64,000 nucleotides of DNA from Megasphaera hominis (GTDB lineage Bacteria > Bacillota > Negativicutes > Veillonellales > Megasphaeraceae). The stretch is from assembly GCF_014269395.1 (NCBI RefSeq), contig NZ_JACOGK010000001.1:68360-132359 (forward strand). The letters run 5' to 3'. This document shows, one piece after another, positions 8,610 to 15,251 of this stretch. Every line of letters starts with the position of its first letter. Position 1 is the stretch's first letter. The notes below the pieces were generated by a model. It was not told the origin of the DNA. It did no database searches and saw only the letters and a program-made list of their open reading frames with translations. Both the position numbers and the translations under genes were made by a program.

Positions 8610-8638
8610 TTGCCTTTTGATAGCATCTATGCTATCAT
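8610..8638 (+). promoter_or_regulatory. promoter with 9-bp inverted-repeat operator of the toxin-antitoxin pair
   Basis: TTGCCT (8610-8615) and TATCAT (8633-8638) are 17 nt apart, and between and over them lies a perfect inverted repeat TGATAGCAT-CT-ATGCTATCA (8618-8637). An operator overlapping the -10 box is the classic arrangement for autorepression of a toxin-antitoxin operon by its HTH antitoxin. AAGGAG precedes the toxin ATG. Confidence 0.8.
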
Positions 8639-8665
8639 CTAAATAGGAACACAAAGGAGATTAGG

Positions 8666-9034
8666 ATGTACAAGATTGAATTTTATGAGAACCAGCGTGG
8701 TGAATCAGAAGTCTGGGATTTTTTGGAAACCTTGCGGGTGAAAAGCAAAACCAGTAAAGATGCCCGTATCCAGTACAACCAGATTCTTTTCTACATCGAC
8801 CTGCTCGCTAAAAACGGTACCAATCTGCCAGTCAACATCACAAAACACCTGGAAGAAGATATATGGGAACTGCGTCCAGGAAATAACCGAGTCTTTTATT
8901 TCTACTATGATGAGAGCCAGTATGTACTGCTCCATCATTTCCGAAAAAAATCACAGAAAACACCAAAACGGGAAATCACCCGTGCTAAGGCAGAACGTGA
9001 TGATTACATCCGTCAGAAGGAGGGAGAACAATGA
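8666..9034 (+). CDS. type II toxin, RelE/HigB superfamily (Gp49-like)
   Basis: A 122-residue protein of the phage-derived Gp49-like branch of RelE/ParE/HigB toxins, which act as ribosome-dependent mRNA interferases. Family features visible are the N-terminal 'YKIEFYENQRGESEVWDFLETL', the core 'LPVNITKHLEEDIWELRPGNNRVFYFYY' and the C-terminal 'LLHHFRKKSQKTPKREI'. It precedes its antitoxin with a 4-nt ATGA overlap, the HigBA-style order. It is transcribed opposite to all surrounding late genes and has its own operator, so it is a self-contained insertion between terminase and portal. Confidence 0.9.
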   Translation: MYKIEFYENQRGESEVWDFLETLRVKSKTSKDARIQYNQILFYIDLLAKNGTNLPVNITKHLEEDIWELRPGNNRVFYFYYDESQYVLLHHFRKKSQKTPKREITRAKAERDDYIRQKEGEQ

Positions 9035-9309
9035 GAACTTGGGAAGACTATAAAAATCATGTAAAAGCAATCAGTGAAGAAGAACGCCGCAATATGGAAG
9101 AAATCGAAGAAGTGAGCAATATTGTTTCTTCCATCATCCGGCGGAGACAGGAGCTTGGCATCAGCCAGCGCACCCTCGCAGAACGGTGTGGCATCCCCCA
9201 ATCCTCGATAGCCCGTATCGAAACGCTGAAAACAACGCCAAAACTCGATACACTCGTCAAACTCATGCAAGCCCTCGACCTGAAACTCCAGGTTGCTGTA
9301 GCTGGTTAA
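9031..9309 (+). CDS. XRE-family HTH antitoxin
   Basis: A 92-residue antitoxin. Residues about 33-85 form an XRE helix-turn-helix with 'RRQELGISQRTLAERCGIPQ' followed by 'SSIARIE' and 'PKLDTLVKLMQALDLKLQV'. The acidic N-terminal region (KAISEEERRNMEEIEEV) probably binds the toxin. It would neutralise the toxin and repress the operon through the 9-bp inverted repeat upstream. Its stop lies 6 bp from the stop of the terminase large subunit, so the two genes converge tail to tail. Confidence 0.9.
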   Translation: MRTWEDYKNHVKAISEEERRNMEEIEEVSNIVSSIIRRRQELGISQRTLAERCGIPQSSIARIETLKTTPKLDTLVKLMQALDLKLQVAVAG

Positions 9310-9315
9310 CAAAAA

Positions 9316-10917
9316 TTAAAATGCAATAACGCCCCGTTCATCATAGACGCTGCCGCTGCCTGTTCCGTTACGGATGCAGCGATCCAGTGCCATGATGGAT
9401 GCCACGATTCCGTCGATTTTTTCGACGGATTTTTCTTTGTCCGGCTTGATGTTCCCGGCCGGGTCCTGCCTCATGACCACATTTCCCGCCATCCATTTGA
9501 GGACGGGGTTGCCGCCATGGACGATATTCCCTTCCATCAGAAGCTTGAACAGTTCCTTGGAAGGCGGCGACATCTCCTTGAATCCTTGCCCGAAGGGAAC
9601 CATGGTAAATCCCATATCTTCGAGGTTCTGTACCATCTGGGTAGCGTTCCACCGGTCATAGGCGATTTCCCGGATGTTATAGGTTTCACCCAGGTGTTCG
9701 ATAAACTTTTCAATAAAGCCGTAATGAATGACATTCCCTTCCGTAGTCTGGATGAATCCCTGCTTCTGCCAGACATCGTAAAGCACGTGGTCGCGCCGGC
9801 ATCGGAGTTCCAGTGTGTCTTCCGGCAGCCAGAAGAACGGCAAGAGCACATATTTCTCATCTTCCGTCCGTGGCGGGAAGGCCAGAACGAGAGCCGTGAT
9901 GTCTGAGGTACTGGACAAGTCCAGCCCGCCGTAACACATCCGGCCACGTAAAGACTCCAGATTGATAGGCAGATTGCCTTTGTCGTAGACCTGCTCCGGA
10001 ATCCAGCGGATACTGGCTGAAGTCCAGATGTTCAGGCGCAGCTGCTTGAACACGTTCTCCTCGGCCGGGTTCTCGATGGCGTTCCGGTACGCTTCCCGGA
10101 CACGCTCTATGTTGATAGTGTAACCGAGAGACGGGTTCGCTTTATACCAGTTGGCTTCGTCCGTCCAGTCCTCCCCTTCTTCCAATCCATACACAACAGG
10201 ATAAAAAGTGTAATCCCTCTTCCTGCCGTGCATGATGTCGAGTGCTTTAGTATGCAGTTCATAGCAGATGCTGTTCTTGTCATTGCCGGCTGTAGTGATG
10301 ATGAAAAAGAGCGGCTGTTCACGGGCATCCCCAGAGCCTTTGGTCAGGACATCGTAGAGTTTCCGGTTCGGTTGGGCGTGGATTTCATCAAAAATCAGGC
10401 CGGATACATTCAATCCGTGTTTCGTGCCAGTCTCCGCTGAAAGCACCTGGTAGAACCCGGCGTTTCGGTAGTTGATAATCCGCTTGCCTGCCGACCGTAT
10501 CTTGGAACGACGCAAAAGAGCCGGGCTCATCTCCACCATCTGCTTTGCTACATCGAACACAATGGATGCCTGGTTTCTATCACAGGCGGCGCCATAGACT
10601 TCTGCGCTTGGTTCGTTATCAGCATACAGAAGATACAGAGCAACAGCTGCCGCTAGTTCGCTTTTCCCGTTCTTTTTTCCTATCTCGATATAAGCCGTCA
10701 GAAACTGTCTGTTTCCGTCTTCCTTTACGATGCCGAACAGGTCACGGACTATCTGTTCCTGCCAGGGAAGGAGCAGGAACGGCTTCCCCGCCCATTTCCC
10801 TTTCGTGTGGCACAGGTTCTCTATGAAGGCGACCGCCCGGTTGGCCTTGTCCTTGTCGTAATGGGATGTCGGCAGCATGAACGCTGACGGTTTATATACA
10901 AATGCCAAATTTGTCAC
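9316..10917 (-). CDS. terL: phage terminase large subunit
   Basis: A 533-residue packaging motor. The ATPase half carries Walker A 'GKKNGKSEL' near residues 80-88 and Walker B 'GLIFDEIH' near 173-180. The C-terminal nuclease half has the first acidic site 'GGLDLSSTSDIT' near 330-341 and later conserved positions such as 'EIAYDRWNA'. It cuts concatemeric DNA and pumps it through the portal. Its start overlaps the small subunit stop by 4 nt (ATGA). The usual next gene, portal, follows only after a reversed toxin-antitoxin insertion. Confidence 0.95.
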   Translation of the reverse strand: MTNLAFVYKPSAFMLPTSHYDKDKANRAVAFIENLCHTKGKWAGKPFLLLPWQEQIVRDLFGIVKEDGNRQFLTAYIEIGKKNGKSELAAAVALYLLYADNEPSAEVYGAACDRNQASIVFDVAKQMVEMSPALLRRSKIRSAGKRIINYRNAGFYQVLSAETGTKHGLNVSGLIFDEIHAQPNRKLYDVLTKGSGDAREQPLFFIITTAGNDKNSICYELHTKALDIMHGRKRDYTFYPVVYGLEEGEDWTDEANWYKANPSLGYTINIERVREAYRNAIENPAEENVFKQLRLNIWTSASIRWIPEQVYDKGNLPINLESLRGRMCYGGLDLSSTSDITALVLAFPPRTEDEKYVLLPFFWLPEDTLELRCRRDHVLYDVWQKQGFIQTTEGNVIHYGFIEKFIEHLGETYNIREIAYDRWNATQMVQNLEDMGFTMVPFGQGFKEMSPPSKELFKLLMEGNIVHGGNPVLKWMAGNVVMRQDPAGNIKPDKEKSVEKIDGIVASIMALDRCIRNGTGSGSVYDERGVIAF

Positions 10918-11384
10918 CCCCTTAACAGCAGTTCCATTTCATCCGTTTCTTTTTCCGCCCCATTTTCTTCCCCGACCATGCGGCTCCGGGCGGACGGTGT
11001 CAGGCCGAACTGCTCGCAGAACTTCAGCATAATCTTCAAATTGGTCTGGGCGATGGACACCTGCGGCACCTGCTGCAGATAGCCGTTCGGCGTCCGTACC
11101 ATATCCCCGTGCTGGGTGATGAATTCTTCCGCCCCTTTCCACCGGGCGTAGGCCTGGCAGTAGCCGGCAAAAGTCATCATATCCAGGTTGGTCAGCATAC
11201 CCATCTCCGCCAGCACTTTACCCAGGCGTTTCCATTCTTTCTTGGCGTCGTCTTCCAGCCAGTCCGGACAGCGTGGCAGCCTGCCTTTGGGCAGGGGTTC
11301 TTTCTTGTTGAGCGGCCGATGACCGGGATTGCCTTCCAGTACTTTGAGCGCTGTAGGTTTCGGTTTCCTTCCGCGAATGGCCAT
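10914..11384 (-). CDS. terS: phage terminase small subunit, P27 family
   Basis: A 156-residue protein with the P27-family start 'MAIRGRKPKPTALKVLEGNPGH' type sequence, then 'NKKEPLPKG..P.CPDWLEDDAKKEWKRL' and 'GYCQAYARWKGAEEFI'. It recognises the packaging site and recruits the large subunit. The only protein-coding overlap is the 4-nt coupling to terL. A GGAGG-type ribosome site precedes the ATG. The HNH nuclease that normally lies directly upstream is about 6 kb away, with the methyltransferase and accessory block in between. Confidence 0.92.
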   Translation of the reverse strand: MAIRGRKPKPTALKVLEGNPGHRPLNKKEPLPKGRLPRCPDWLEDDAKKEWKRLGKVLAEMGMLTNLDMMTFAGYCQAYARWKGAEEFITQHGDMVRTPNGYLQQVPQVSIAQTNLKIMLKFCEQFGLTPSARSRMVGEENGAEKETDEMELLLRG

Positions 11385-11461
11385 GGCCGTTCACCTCCTT
11401 CAAAAAAAATGTATCAAAAAAGGAACCGACACGCGGTTCCCTGTTGTTGTCGTATTCAGTT

Positions 11462-11728
11462 TCAGTGTTTCATGGCCCACTCGATGGCATGGCCATCGTC
11501 TTCAAAAAGTTTGTCGCTGACTGCCATCAGTCTGATTTTCCCTTCGCAGGTATGGTCCTTAGTCGTGAATGTGTAGGCTGCTCCGTACCAGTAATCCTTC
11601 CCCTTGCTGAAGTAATGGCCGGCTAGGAGAACCTGGTCGCCAAAATTCAGGATATGGATCCCGTTCATTTCGAGCTGTTCCGGTGTTGTCGTTTGTGGAA
11701 GTCTGTAGGGGTTTGTTGTGGTTTTCAT
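11462..11728 (-). CDS. small accessory protein of unknown function
   Basis: An 88-residue protein starting MKTTTNPYRLPQ, with a GAGGAA ribosome site upstream. The frame is open to 11857, but that part is the promoter/leader repeat and not coding. I do not recognise the family. Visible features are a beta-rich core 'GIHILNFGDQVLLAGHYFSKG' and 'YWYGAAYTFTTKD', ending in 'FEDDGHAIEWAMKH'. It is one of several single-gene units, each driven by its own copy of the same promoter, next to the packaging genes. It may be a host-interaction protein, but nothing in the sequence proves that. Confidence 0.65.
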   Translation of the reverse strand: MKTTTNPYRLPQTTTPEQLEMNGIHILNFGDQVLLAGHYFSKGKDYWYGAAYTFTTKDHTCEGKIRLMAVSDKLFEDDGHAIEWAMKH

Positions 11729-11780
11729 GCTATGTTCCTCGCTTTCATGTGCCTTTTGTCTTTGGGGCTTGTCCCCTTCG

Positions 11781-11827
11781 TCGTGTATATATATCACTCT
11801 AAACGCACATAATAGCAAGTCATTTTT
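11781..11827 (-). promoter_or_regulatory. repeated accessory promoter, copy 1
   Basis: On the minus strand TTGCTA (11813-11818), 17 nt, then GATATA (11790-11795), inside a sequence nearly identical to four other copies. 'TGATATATA' could also act as an extended -10. A GGGG-ACAAG-CCCC hairpin follows in the leader. It drives the 88-residue gene. Confidence 0.7.
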
Positions 11828-11854
11828 CGAAGATTTATGCATTTTATTTTCTGA

Positions 11855-11877
11855 CAAGGAAAGGGCCTTACGGCCCC
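11855..11877 (-). terminator. probable terminator after the 11893-12222 gene
   Basis: On the minus strand GGGCC-GTAA-GGCCC is followed by TTTCCTT. It separates one accessory unit from the promoter copy that drives the next. The stem is short and the T tract is modest. Confidence 0.5.
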
Positions 11878-11892
11878 GTGTTCAGGCTTTCC

Positions 11893-12222
11893 TTATTTTA
11901 TGTTCTTCAGGACATCGACCAGCCATTCGGCTCTGACATGGTATTCGCCCGTTGCCTTTTCAAGAATCCGGCTGTTTTCTTCGATGTAGTGCAAGCCTTT
12001 TCCGACTTTGATGAACCGGGCGTCTTCATAGCCTTTTACATCCGTCCGGTAAACCCGCGCCGTGCGGCTTTCGCCATCATAGCTTTTGCCGTCCCAGCCG
12101 TTGAAGGTGAAGGTCACCTTTTCCTTCGTGGCCTCGAAATGGGCTTCAAAATCGGCGCGTGTGATGGCTGTCTGGTATTCCCGGAGAGTAAAATGGTTGC
12201 GGAGCGTGTAGATGTTTGTCAT
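11893..12222 (-). CDS. small accessory protein of unknown function
   Basis: A 109-residue protein from ATG 12222 (MTNIYTLRNHFTLREYQ), with GAGGAA 7 nt upstream. It is acidic-basic mixed, soluble and probably alpha/beta, with 'VTFTFNGWDGKSYDGESRTARVYRTD' as its most distinctive stretch and a C-terminal 'AEWLVDVLKNIK' helix. I do not recognise it. Its promoter and first 60 nt of leader are almost identical to those of the next gene downstream (11462-11728), although the two proteins themselves are unrelated. That points to reuse of a regulatory cassette with different cargo. Confidence 0.65.
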   Translation of the reverse strand: MTNIYTLRNHFTLREYQTAITRADFEAHFEATKEKVTFTFNGWDGKSYDGESRTARVYRTDVKGYEDARFIKVGKGLHYIEENSRILEKATGEYHVRAEWLVDVLKNIK

Positions 12223-12273
12223 GGTGAATTCCTCGCTTTCATGTGCTTTGTGTTCTTTGGGGCTGTCCCCTTC

Positions 12274-12322
12274 GTCGTGTATATATATCACTCTAAACGC
12301 ACATAATAGCAAGCTATTTTTC
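12274..12322 (-). promoter_or_regulatory. repeated accessory promoter, copy 2
   Basis: On the minus strand TTGCTA is at 12307-12312 with the GATATA element 17 nt downstream. From TTGCTA to the TATATACACGACGAAGGGG leader the sequence is identical to copy 1, and the similarity continues to the GAGGAA ribosome site. A GGGG-ACAG-CCCC hairpin lies in the leader. Confidence 0.7.
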
Positions 12323-12350
12323 GGACATTTATGCATTTTTTTCTACAAGA

Positions 12351-12372
12351 AAAAGAAGGCCTTGTGGCCTCC
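12351..12372 (-). terminator. terminator after the 12385-12579 gene
   Basis: On the minus strand GAGGCC-ACAA-GGCCTTC is followed by TTTTTC. It lies between the stop of the 64-residue gene and promoter copy 2. Confidence 0.6.
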
Positions 12373-12384
12373 TTTCCCAACGGC

Positions 12385-12579
12385 TCAGTACAGTTCTTCG
12401 AGGGCTTCGTATTCCCGTTCCAGCCGGCTGAGCTCCTGGCGGATGCATTGGAACCGGAAGCGGTTCCTGCAGGCCCGCTGTTCTTTCTTCAGCTTCTGGA
12501 TTTCGGCTCTGCGTCCTTGTAAAATGTACAATCCTGCACCTTTCAGCATTTCGTGGTAGTCTTTTTCGAATCTTGTCAT
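12385..12579 (-). CDS. small coiled-coil accessory protein, function unknown
   Basis: A 64-residue, highly charged, helix-forming protein (MTRFEKDYHEMLKGAGLY...), with a heptad-like run of Leu and charged residues from about residue 22 to the end (ending SRLEREYEALEELY). It has promoter copy 3 about 35 nt upstream and a GAGGAA ribosome site, so translation is plausible despite the size. No family is recognised. Small coiled-coil phage proteins often bind host factors, but that is only an analogy. Confidence 0.55.
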   Translation of the reverse strand: MTRFEKDYHEMLKGAGLYILQGRRAEIQKLKKEQRACRNRFRFQCIRQELSRLEREYEALEELY

Positions 12580-12610
12580 CGTAACTTCCTCGCTTTCTGT
12601 TCCTTTTGTT

Positions 12611-12656
12611 GTGTATATATATCACTCTGAATGGACATAATAGCAAGTCATTTTTT
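12611..12656 (-). promoter_or_regulatory. repeated accessory promoter, copy 3
   Basis: On the minus strand TTGCTA (12641-12646) and GATATA are 17 nt apart, with three or four substitutions relative to copies 1 and 2. It begins directly after the stop of the cyclotransferase gene at 12662, with no terminator between. Confidence 0.7.
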
Positions 12657-12661
12657 GATGA

Positions 12662-13273
12662 TTATTCGACAAGTTCCCATTCGTCCTCGCCCGGCACAAG
12701 ACCGAGGCTGCCGCCCGTGTCCCACTGCACATGGATGGTGCCGGCGTCATCGACGTACTGGACAGTGCCTTCCGTCCCCGCAGGCGGTGCCTGCATATCG
12801 TCCATGGAAATCAGCCTCACCCGTGCGCCTTTCGTCCTCGCCCTGCTTTCCGTCAGCCCTTTCCGCAGGACGGAGAGGTCGAAGCCGAACTTGCGGTAGT
12901 CGCATTCCATGTTACGGTAGTACCAGTCGATTGGCTCACCGAACTTCCGTTCCTCATGCATGATGTACACGAGGCTGCGGATGGCCCCTTTGTCCGTTTC
13001 AACGGGAATAGTTTTCTTGTAGTAGAACTTTGGGAATCCCTCATACATATCGAGCCGCTTTTCGTCAGCCCGCGAGATGCGCCAGATAACCACCGGCACG
13101 AAGGCATCATCCTTCTTCTCGATAGTGGCGTAGCAGCCGGTCAGCGAGCCTTTGAAAAAAAGCTCATACCCATCTACCCGTCCAGTCCCTATCAGGGCGG
13201 CGTCAGGGCAGCGCCGCGCCATCTGGTCCTCGCTCATGTTGCTGCCATAGGCAATGTAGAATTTTTCGTTCAT
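12662..13273 (-). CDS. gamma-glutamylcyclotransferase-like (AIG2) protein fused to DUF4314
   Basis: A 203-residue protein. Residues 1 to about 135 are a GGCT/AIG2-fold domain: the substrate loop 'YIAYGSNMSEDQM' is at 6-18 and the catalytic-Glu motif 'LDMYEGFPKFYYKK' near 78-91. These enzymes cleave gamma-glutamyl amide bonds, releasing 5-oxoproline. Residues about 150-203 match DUF4314 ('GARVRLISMDD' ... 'GTEGTVQYVDDAGTIHVQWD'). The start at 13273 follows an AAAGG site; the upstream in-frame extension is an intergenic hairpin region. It is co-transcribed with the amidoligase, giving a make-and-break pair for amide bonds. Confidence 0.85.
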   Translation of the reverse strand: MNEKFYIAYGSNMSEDQMARRCPDAALIGTGRVDGYELFFKGSLTGCYATIEKKDDAFVPVVIWRISRADEKRLDMYEGFPKFYYKKTIPVETDKGAIRSLVYIMHEERKFGEPIDWYYRNMECDYRKFGFDLSVLRKGLTESRARTKGARVRLISMDDMQAPPAGTEGTVQYVDDAGTIHVQWDTGGSLGLVPGEDEWELVE

Positions 13274-13349
13274 CACAATCATCCTTTCCGAAGGGTAGGC
13301 CCTTCTACCGCCCCAAGGGCAGCCGAAGCTGCCCGTGAGGCTATTCCCT

Positions 13350-14246
13350 TCAAGCGGCGGCATTGCGCCATGCGGAGTTGCCCGTAAGGTGTTTGAGGAA
13401 GTGGAGCCGGCAGGTCTTGAATTCGTCACCGATGAGTCCCAGCCGGAGCATCCAGCACCGGAAGGCGTATTTTTCGTTGTCTGTTTCTGTCTTCCGTGCC
13501 GAGGCTTTCTTCTGCGTCAGGGCCTGATGGGCAACCGCCAGGCAGAACTGGATGTAGGCCTTGATTTCGCCGGCGTGTAAAGTGCCGTTGAAAAGGCGGA
13601 ACTCGACAGTTCCCTTGGTAAAAGTGGCGTGGAGGTTCAGCCCGTGGTAGCGGGTGCTGTTGTAGTGATGATTCCGTCCGTAGGGATCTTCCTGATACCA
13701 GAGGTCGGCGATGCCGCTAAGCGTATCCGGCTTTTTCCGGTTGAGGTCCTTCAGGAAAATGGTGTTCGTCTTCCGGCAGTACCGATGTTCCCGTGAAGGG
13801 TTAATCTGGAGAGCGCGGTAAATCATGTCTTCCTTGCTAGCCATGATGTTCACGAGGTTCCGCAGCGTCCTTGCCGTGAAGCGTTCCGCCCCGACGTGGA
13901 TGTGGATGCCGCAGGACTTGTTGGCGAAGGCCCCGGCTTTGCGGAGTGTCCGCACCAGTTCCTGCAGTTTGGGAATGTATTCATAGGAAAGGATGGGGCT
14001 GACTACCTCGGTGCGGTAGTTCGTGGATGCATCCATGATTTCGCCATTCACTTTTTTCTGCGGAATCAGGCTGGAGTCGTTCATAGCTTTCCATTTCCGT
14101 CCCCGGTCATCCTTGGCGGTGTAAGTATCGTAGGCTCCGCCTTCATGGCGGCTTTCTGTTCCGAAGAAGCGGGCCATGAGGCTGGCCGCCCGGTTTCTCG
14201 TAATCCCTGTCATTTCCATTTCGATTCCAAAGTGCAGTGTTTTCAT
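13350..14246 (-). CDS. amidoligase (COOH-NH2 ligase, Amidoligase_2 family)
   Basis: A 298-residue protein of the glutamine-synthetase-like/ATP-grasp-like amidoligase family, predicted to join an amine to a carboxylate at the cost of ATP. Family motifs are clear: N-terminal 'FGIEMEMTGITR' (metal-binding E.E), 'YRTEVVSPIL' near 78-87, 'CGIHIHVG' near 112-119, 'YHGLNLHA' near 202-209 and 'VEFRLFNGTLHAGEIKAY' near 216-233. The last about 45 residues (DNEKYAFRCWMLRLGLIG...) recur in the upstream neighbour. It has promoter copy 4 and is followed by the cyclotransferase after a gap holding a GGGCAGC-TTCG-GCTGCCC hairpin. Substrates are unknown. Confidence 0.87.
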   Translation of the reverse strand: MKTLHFGIEMEMTGITRNRAASLMARFFGTESRHEGGAYDTYTAKDDRGRKWKAMNDSSLIPQKKVNGEIMDASTNYRTEVVSPILSYEYIPKLQELVRTLRKAGAFANKSCGIHIHVGAERFTARTLRNLVNIMASKEDMIYRALQINPSREHRYCRKTNTIFLKDLNRKKPDTLSGIADLWYQEDPYGRNHHYNSTRYHGLNLHATFTKGTVEFRLFNGTLHAGEIKAYIQFCLAVAHQALTQKKASARKTETDNEKYAFRCWMLRLGLIGDEFKTCRLHFLKHLTGNSAWRNAAA

Positions 14247-14286
14247 AATTCTCTCTGTCCTTTCTATGTGTGCGTGTGTTCTTTCA

Positions 14287-14331
14287 GTACACTATATATC
14301 ACTCTAAAGGCACACAATAGCAAGCCATTTT
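14287..14331 (-). promoter_or_regulatory. repeated accessory promoter, copy 4
   Basis: On the minus strand TTGCTA (14318-14323), 17 nt and GATATA, followed by GTGTAC in place of the TATACAC of copies 1-3. It drives the amidoligase-cyclotransferase pair. Confidence 0.7.
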
Positions 14332-14359
14332 GAGAATAATTATGAATTAAATTGAGGAT

Positions 14360-15184
14360 TTATGGGTTTTGATTCCGGCGTTCTTTCTGCCGTTCCGCAT
14401 GCTTTCTGGCTTCTTCTTCCGAGCGGAAGGCGCTGAAGCCGCTGAGTCCCTTGAGGAGAGCCATGCGTGATTCGTGGCTGGCTTTCGTCCCCATCCCGAT
14501 GCGCAGGAGCCACATCCGCAGATAGTACTTCTCGTTCTCCGGTTTCCGTGCGGCGGGATTGATCCGTTTCGCCTTCCTTGCTGCGGAAACCATGAAGGCG
14601 GCCAGTTCCACGAGGGCGCGGTTCTTGACTGCGTTCCCGGTCGGGGAAAAATAGAACGTTACCATGTCTGGCGTGATGGTAAAGCCATGCCCGTCCTTTT
14701 CATAATTCTGATAAATGGCGAAGAAGGAAGTCTGGTCCGTTATCGGTTCCTGTTGCAGATTCCCAATCAGACCGTCCGGCACACAGATATTGTCGTGTTC
14801 CGCAGCCCGGTTCAGCAGGTACTGCTGGGCATGGAGCATGAACACCAGATTGCGCATCTGCGTTCCGTCCATCCCGTCCGCCGGGATGCTGACTTTCATC
14901 ACATCCGGTTCATCCTGTGATGCTGCCACTGAAATGGATTCTGATTCCGGTTCTTGCGCTGTTTCCGGTATCGGCAGAAGGCTTTCGTTCTGCAGGAAAG
15001 TCGTGATGGCTGCTTCTGTCTTTTCATCATCACATTCAATATCCCCGCTGCGCAGGATGCGGAAACCATGCCCTTCAAAGGCAAAAGTCGGTGTTCCCGC
15101 GTAGTGAAGCTTTTCGTTATGGTTGAATGGAATCAGCCGTCTGGCCAGTTCCTTTCGGTCGTTCAGATTGGTATGGATTGTCAT
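14360..15184 (-). CDS. 'virulence-related protein' family homologue, function unknown
   Basis: A 274-residue protein of a family seen in Firmicutes phages and plasmids and often labelled 'virulence-related protein' without functional proof. The N-terminus has the family pattern 'DRKELARRL' ... 'YAGTPTFAFEGHGFRI', then a low-complexity Glu/Ser linker at about 95-120, a central domain with 'GHGFTITPDMVTFYF', and a C-terminal module 'ENEKYYLRMWLLRIGMGTK' ... 'LLKGLSGFSAFR' that it shares with the amidoligase next door. It ends in a charged tail (RKHAERQKERRNQNP). Promoter copy 5 lies 27 nt upstream, with AAGGAGG before the ATG. Confidence 0.65.
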   Translation of the reverse strand: MTIHTNLNDRKELARRLIPFNHNEKLHYAGTPTFAFEGHGFRILRSGDIECDDEKTEAAITTFLQNESLLPIPETAQEPESESISVAASQDEPDVMKVSIPADGMDGTQMRNLVFMLHAQQYLLNRAAEHDNICVPDGLIGNLQQEPITDQTSFFAIYQNYEKDGHGFTITPDMVTFYFSPTGNAVKNRALVELAAFMVSAARKAKRINPAARKPENEKYYLRMWLLRIGMGTKASHESRMALLKGLSGFSAFRSEEEARKHAERQKERRNQNP

Positions 15185-15210
15185 GGTCTATGTACCTCCT
15201 TGTTTTGCTA

Positions 15211-15251
15211 GTACATATATCACTCTGAACGCCGATAATAGCAAGTCATTT
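15211..15251 (-). promoter_or_regulatory. repeated accessory promoter, copy 5
   Basis: On the minus strand TTGCTA (15239-15244), 17 nt and GATATA. It overlaps the last codons of the methyltransferase gene (stop at 15246), so at this copy the -35 element is also coding sequence. Confidence 0.65.

Noticed and set aside
11781-15251. The five repeats as a CRISPR array
   Set aside because: Copies are 300-1,900 bp apart, lie only upstream of genes, contain promoter-like elements, and no cas gene is present.
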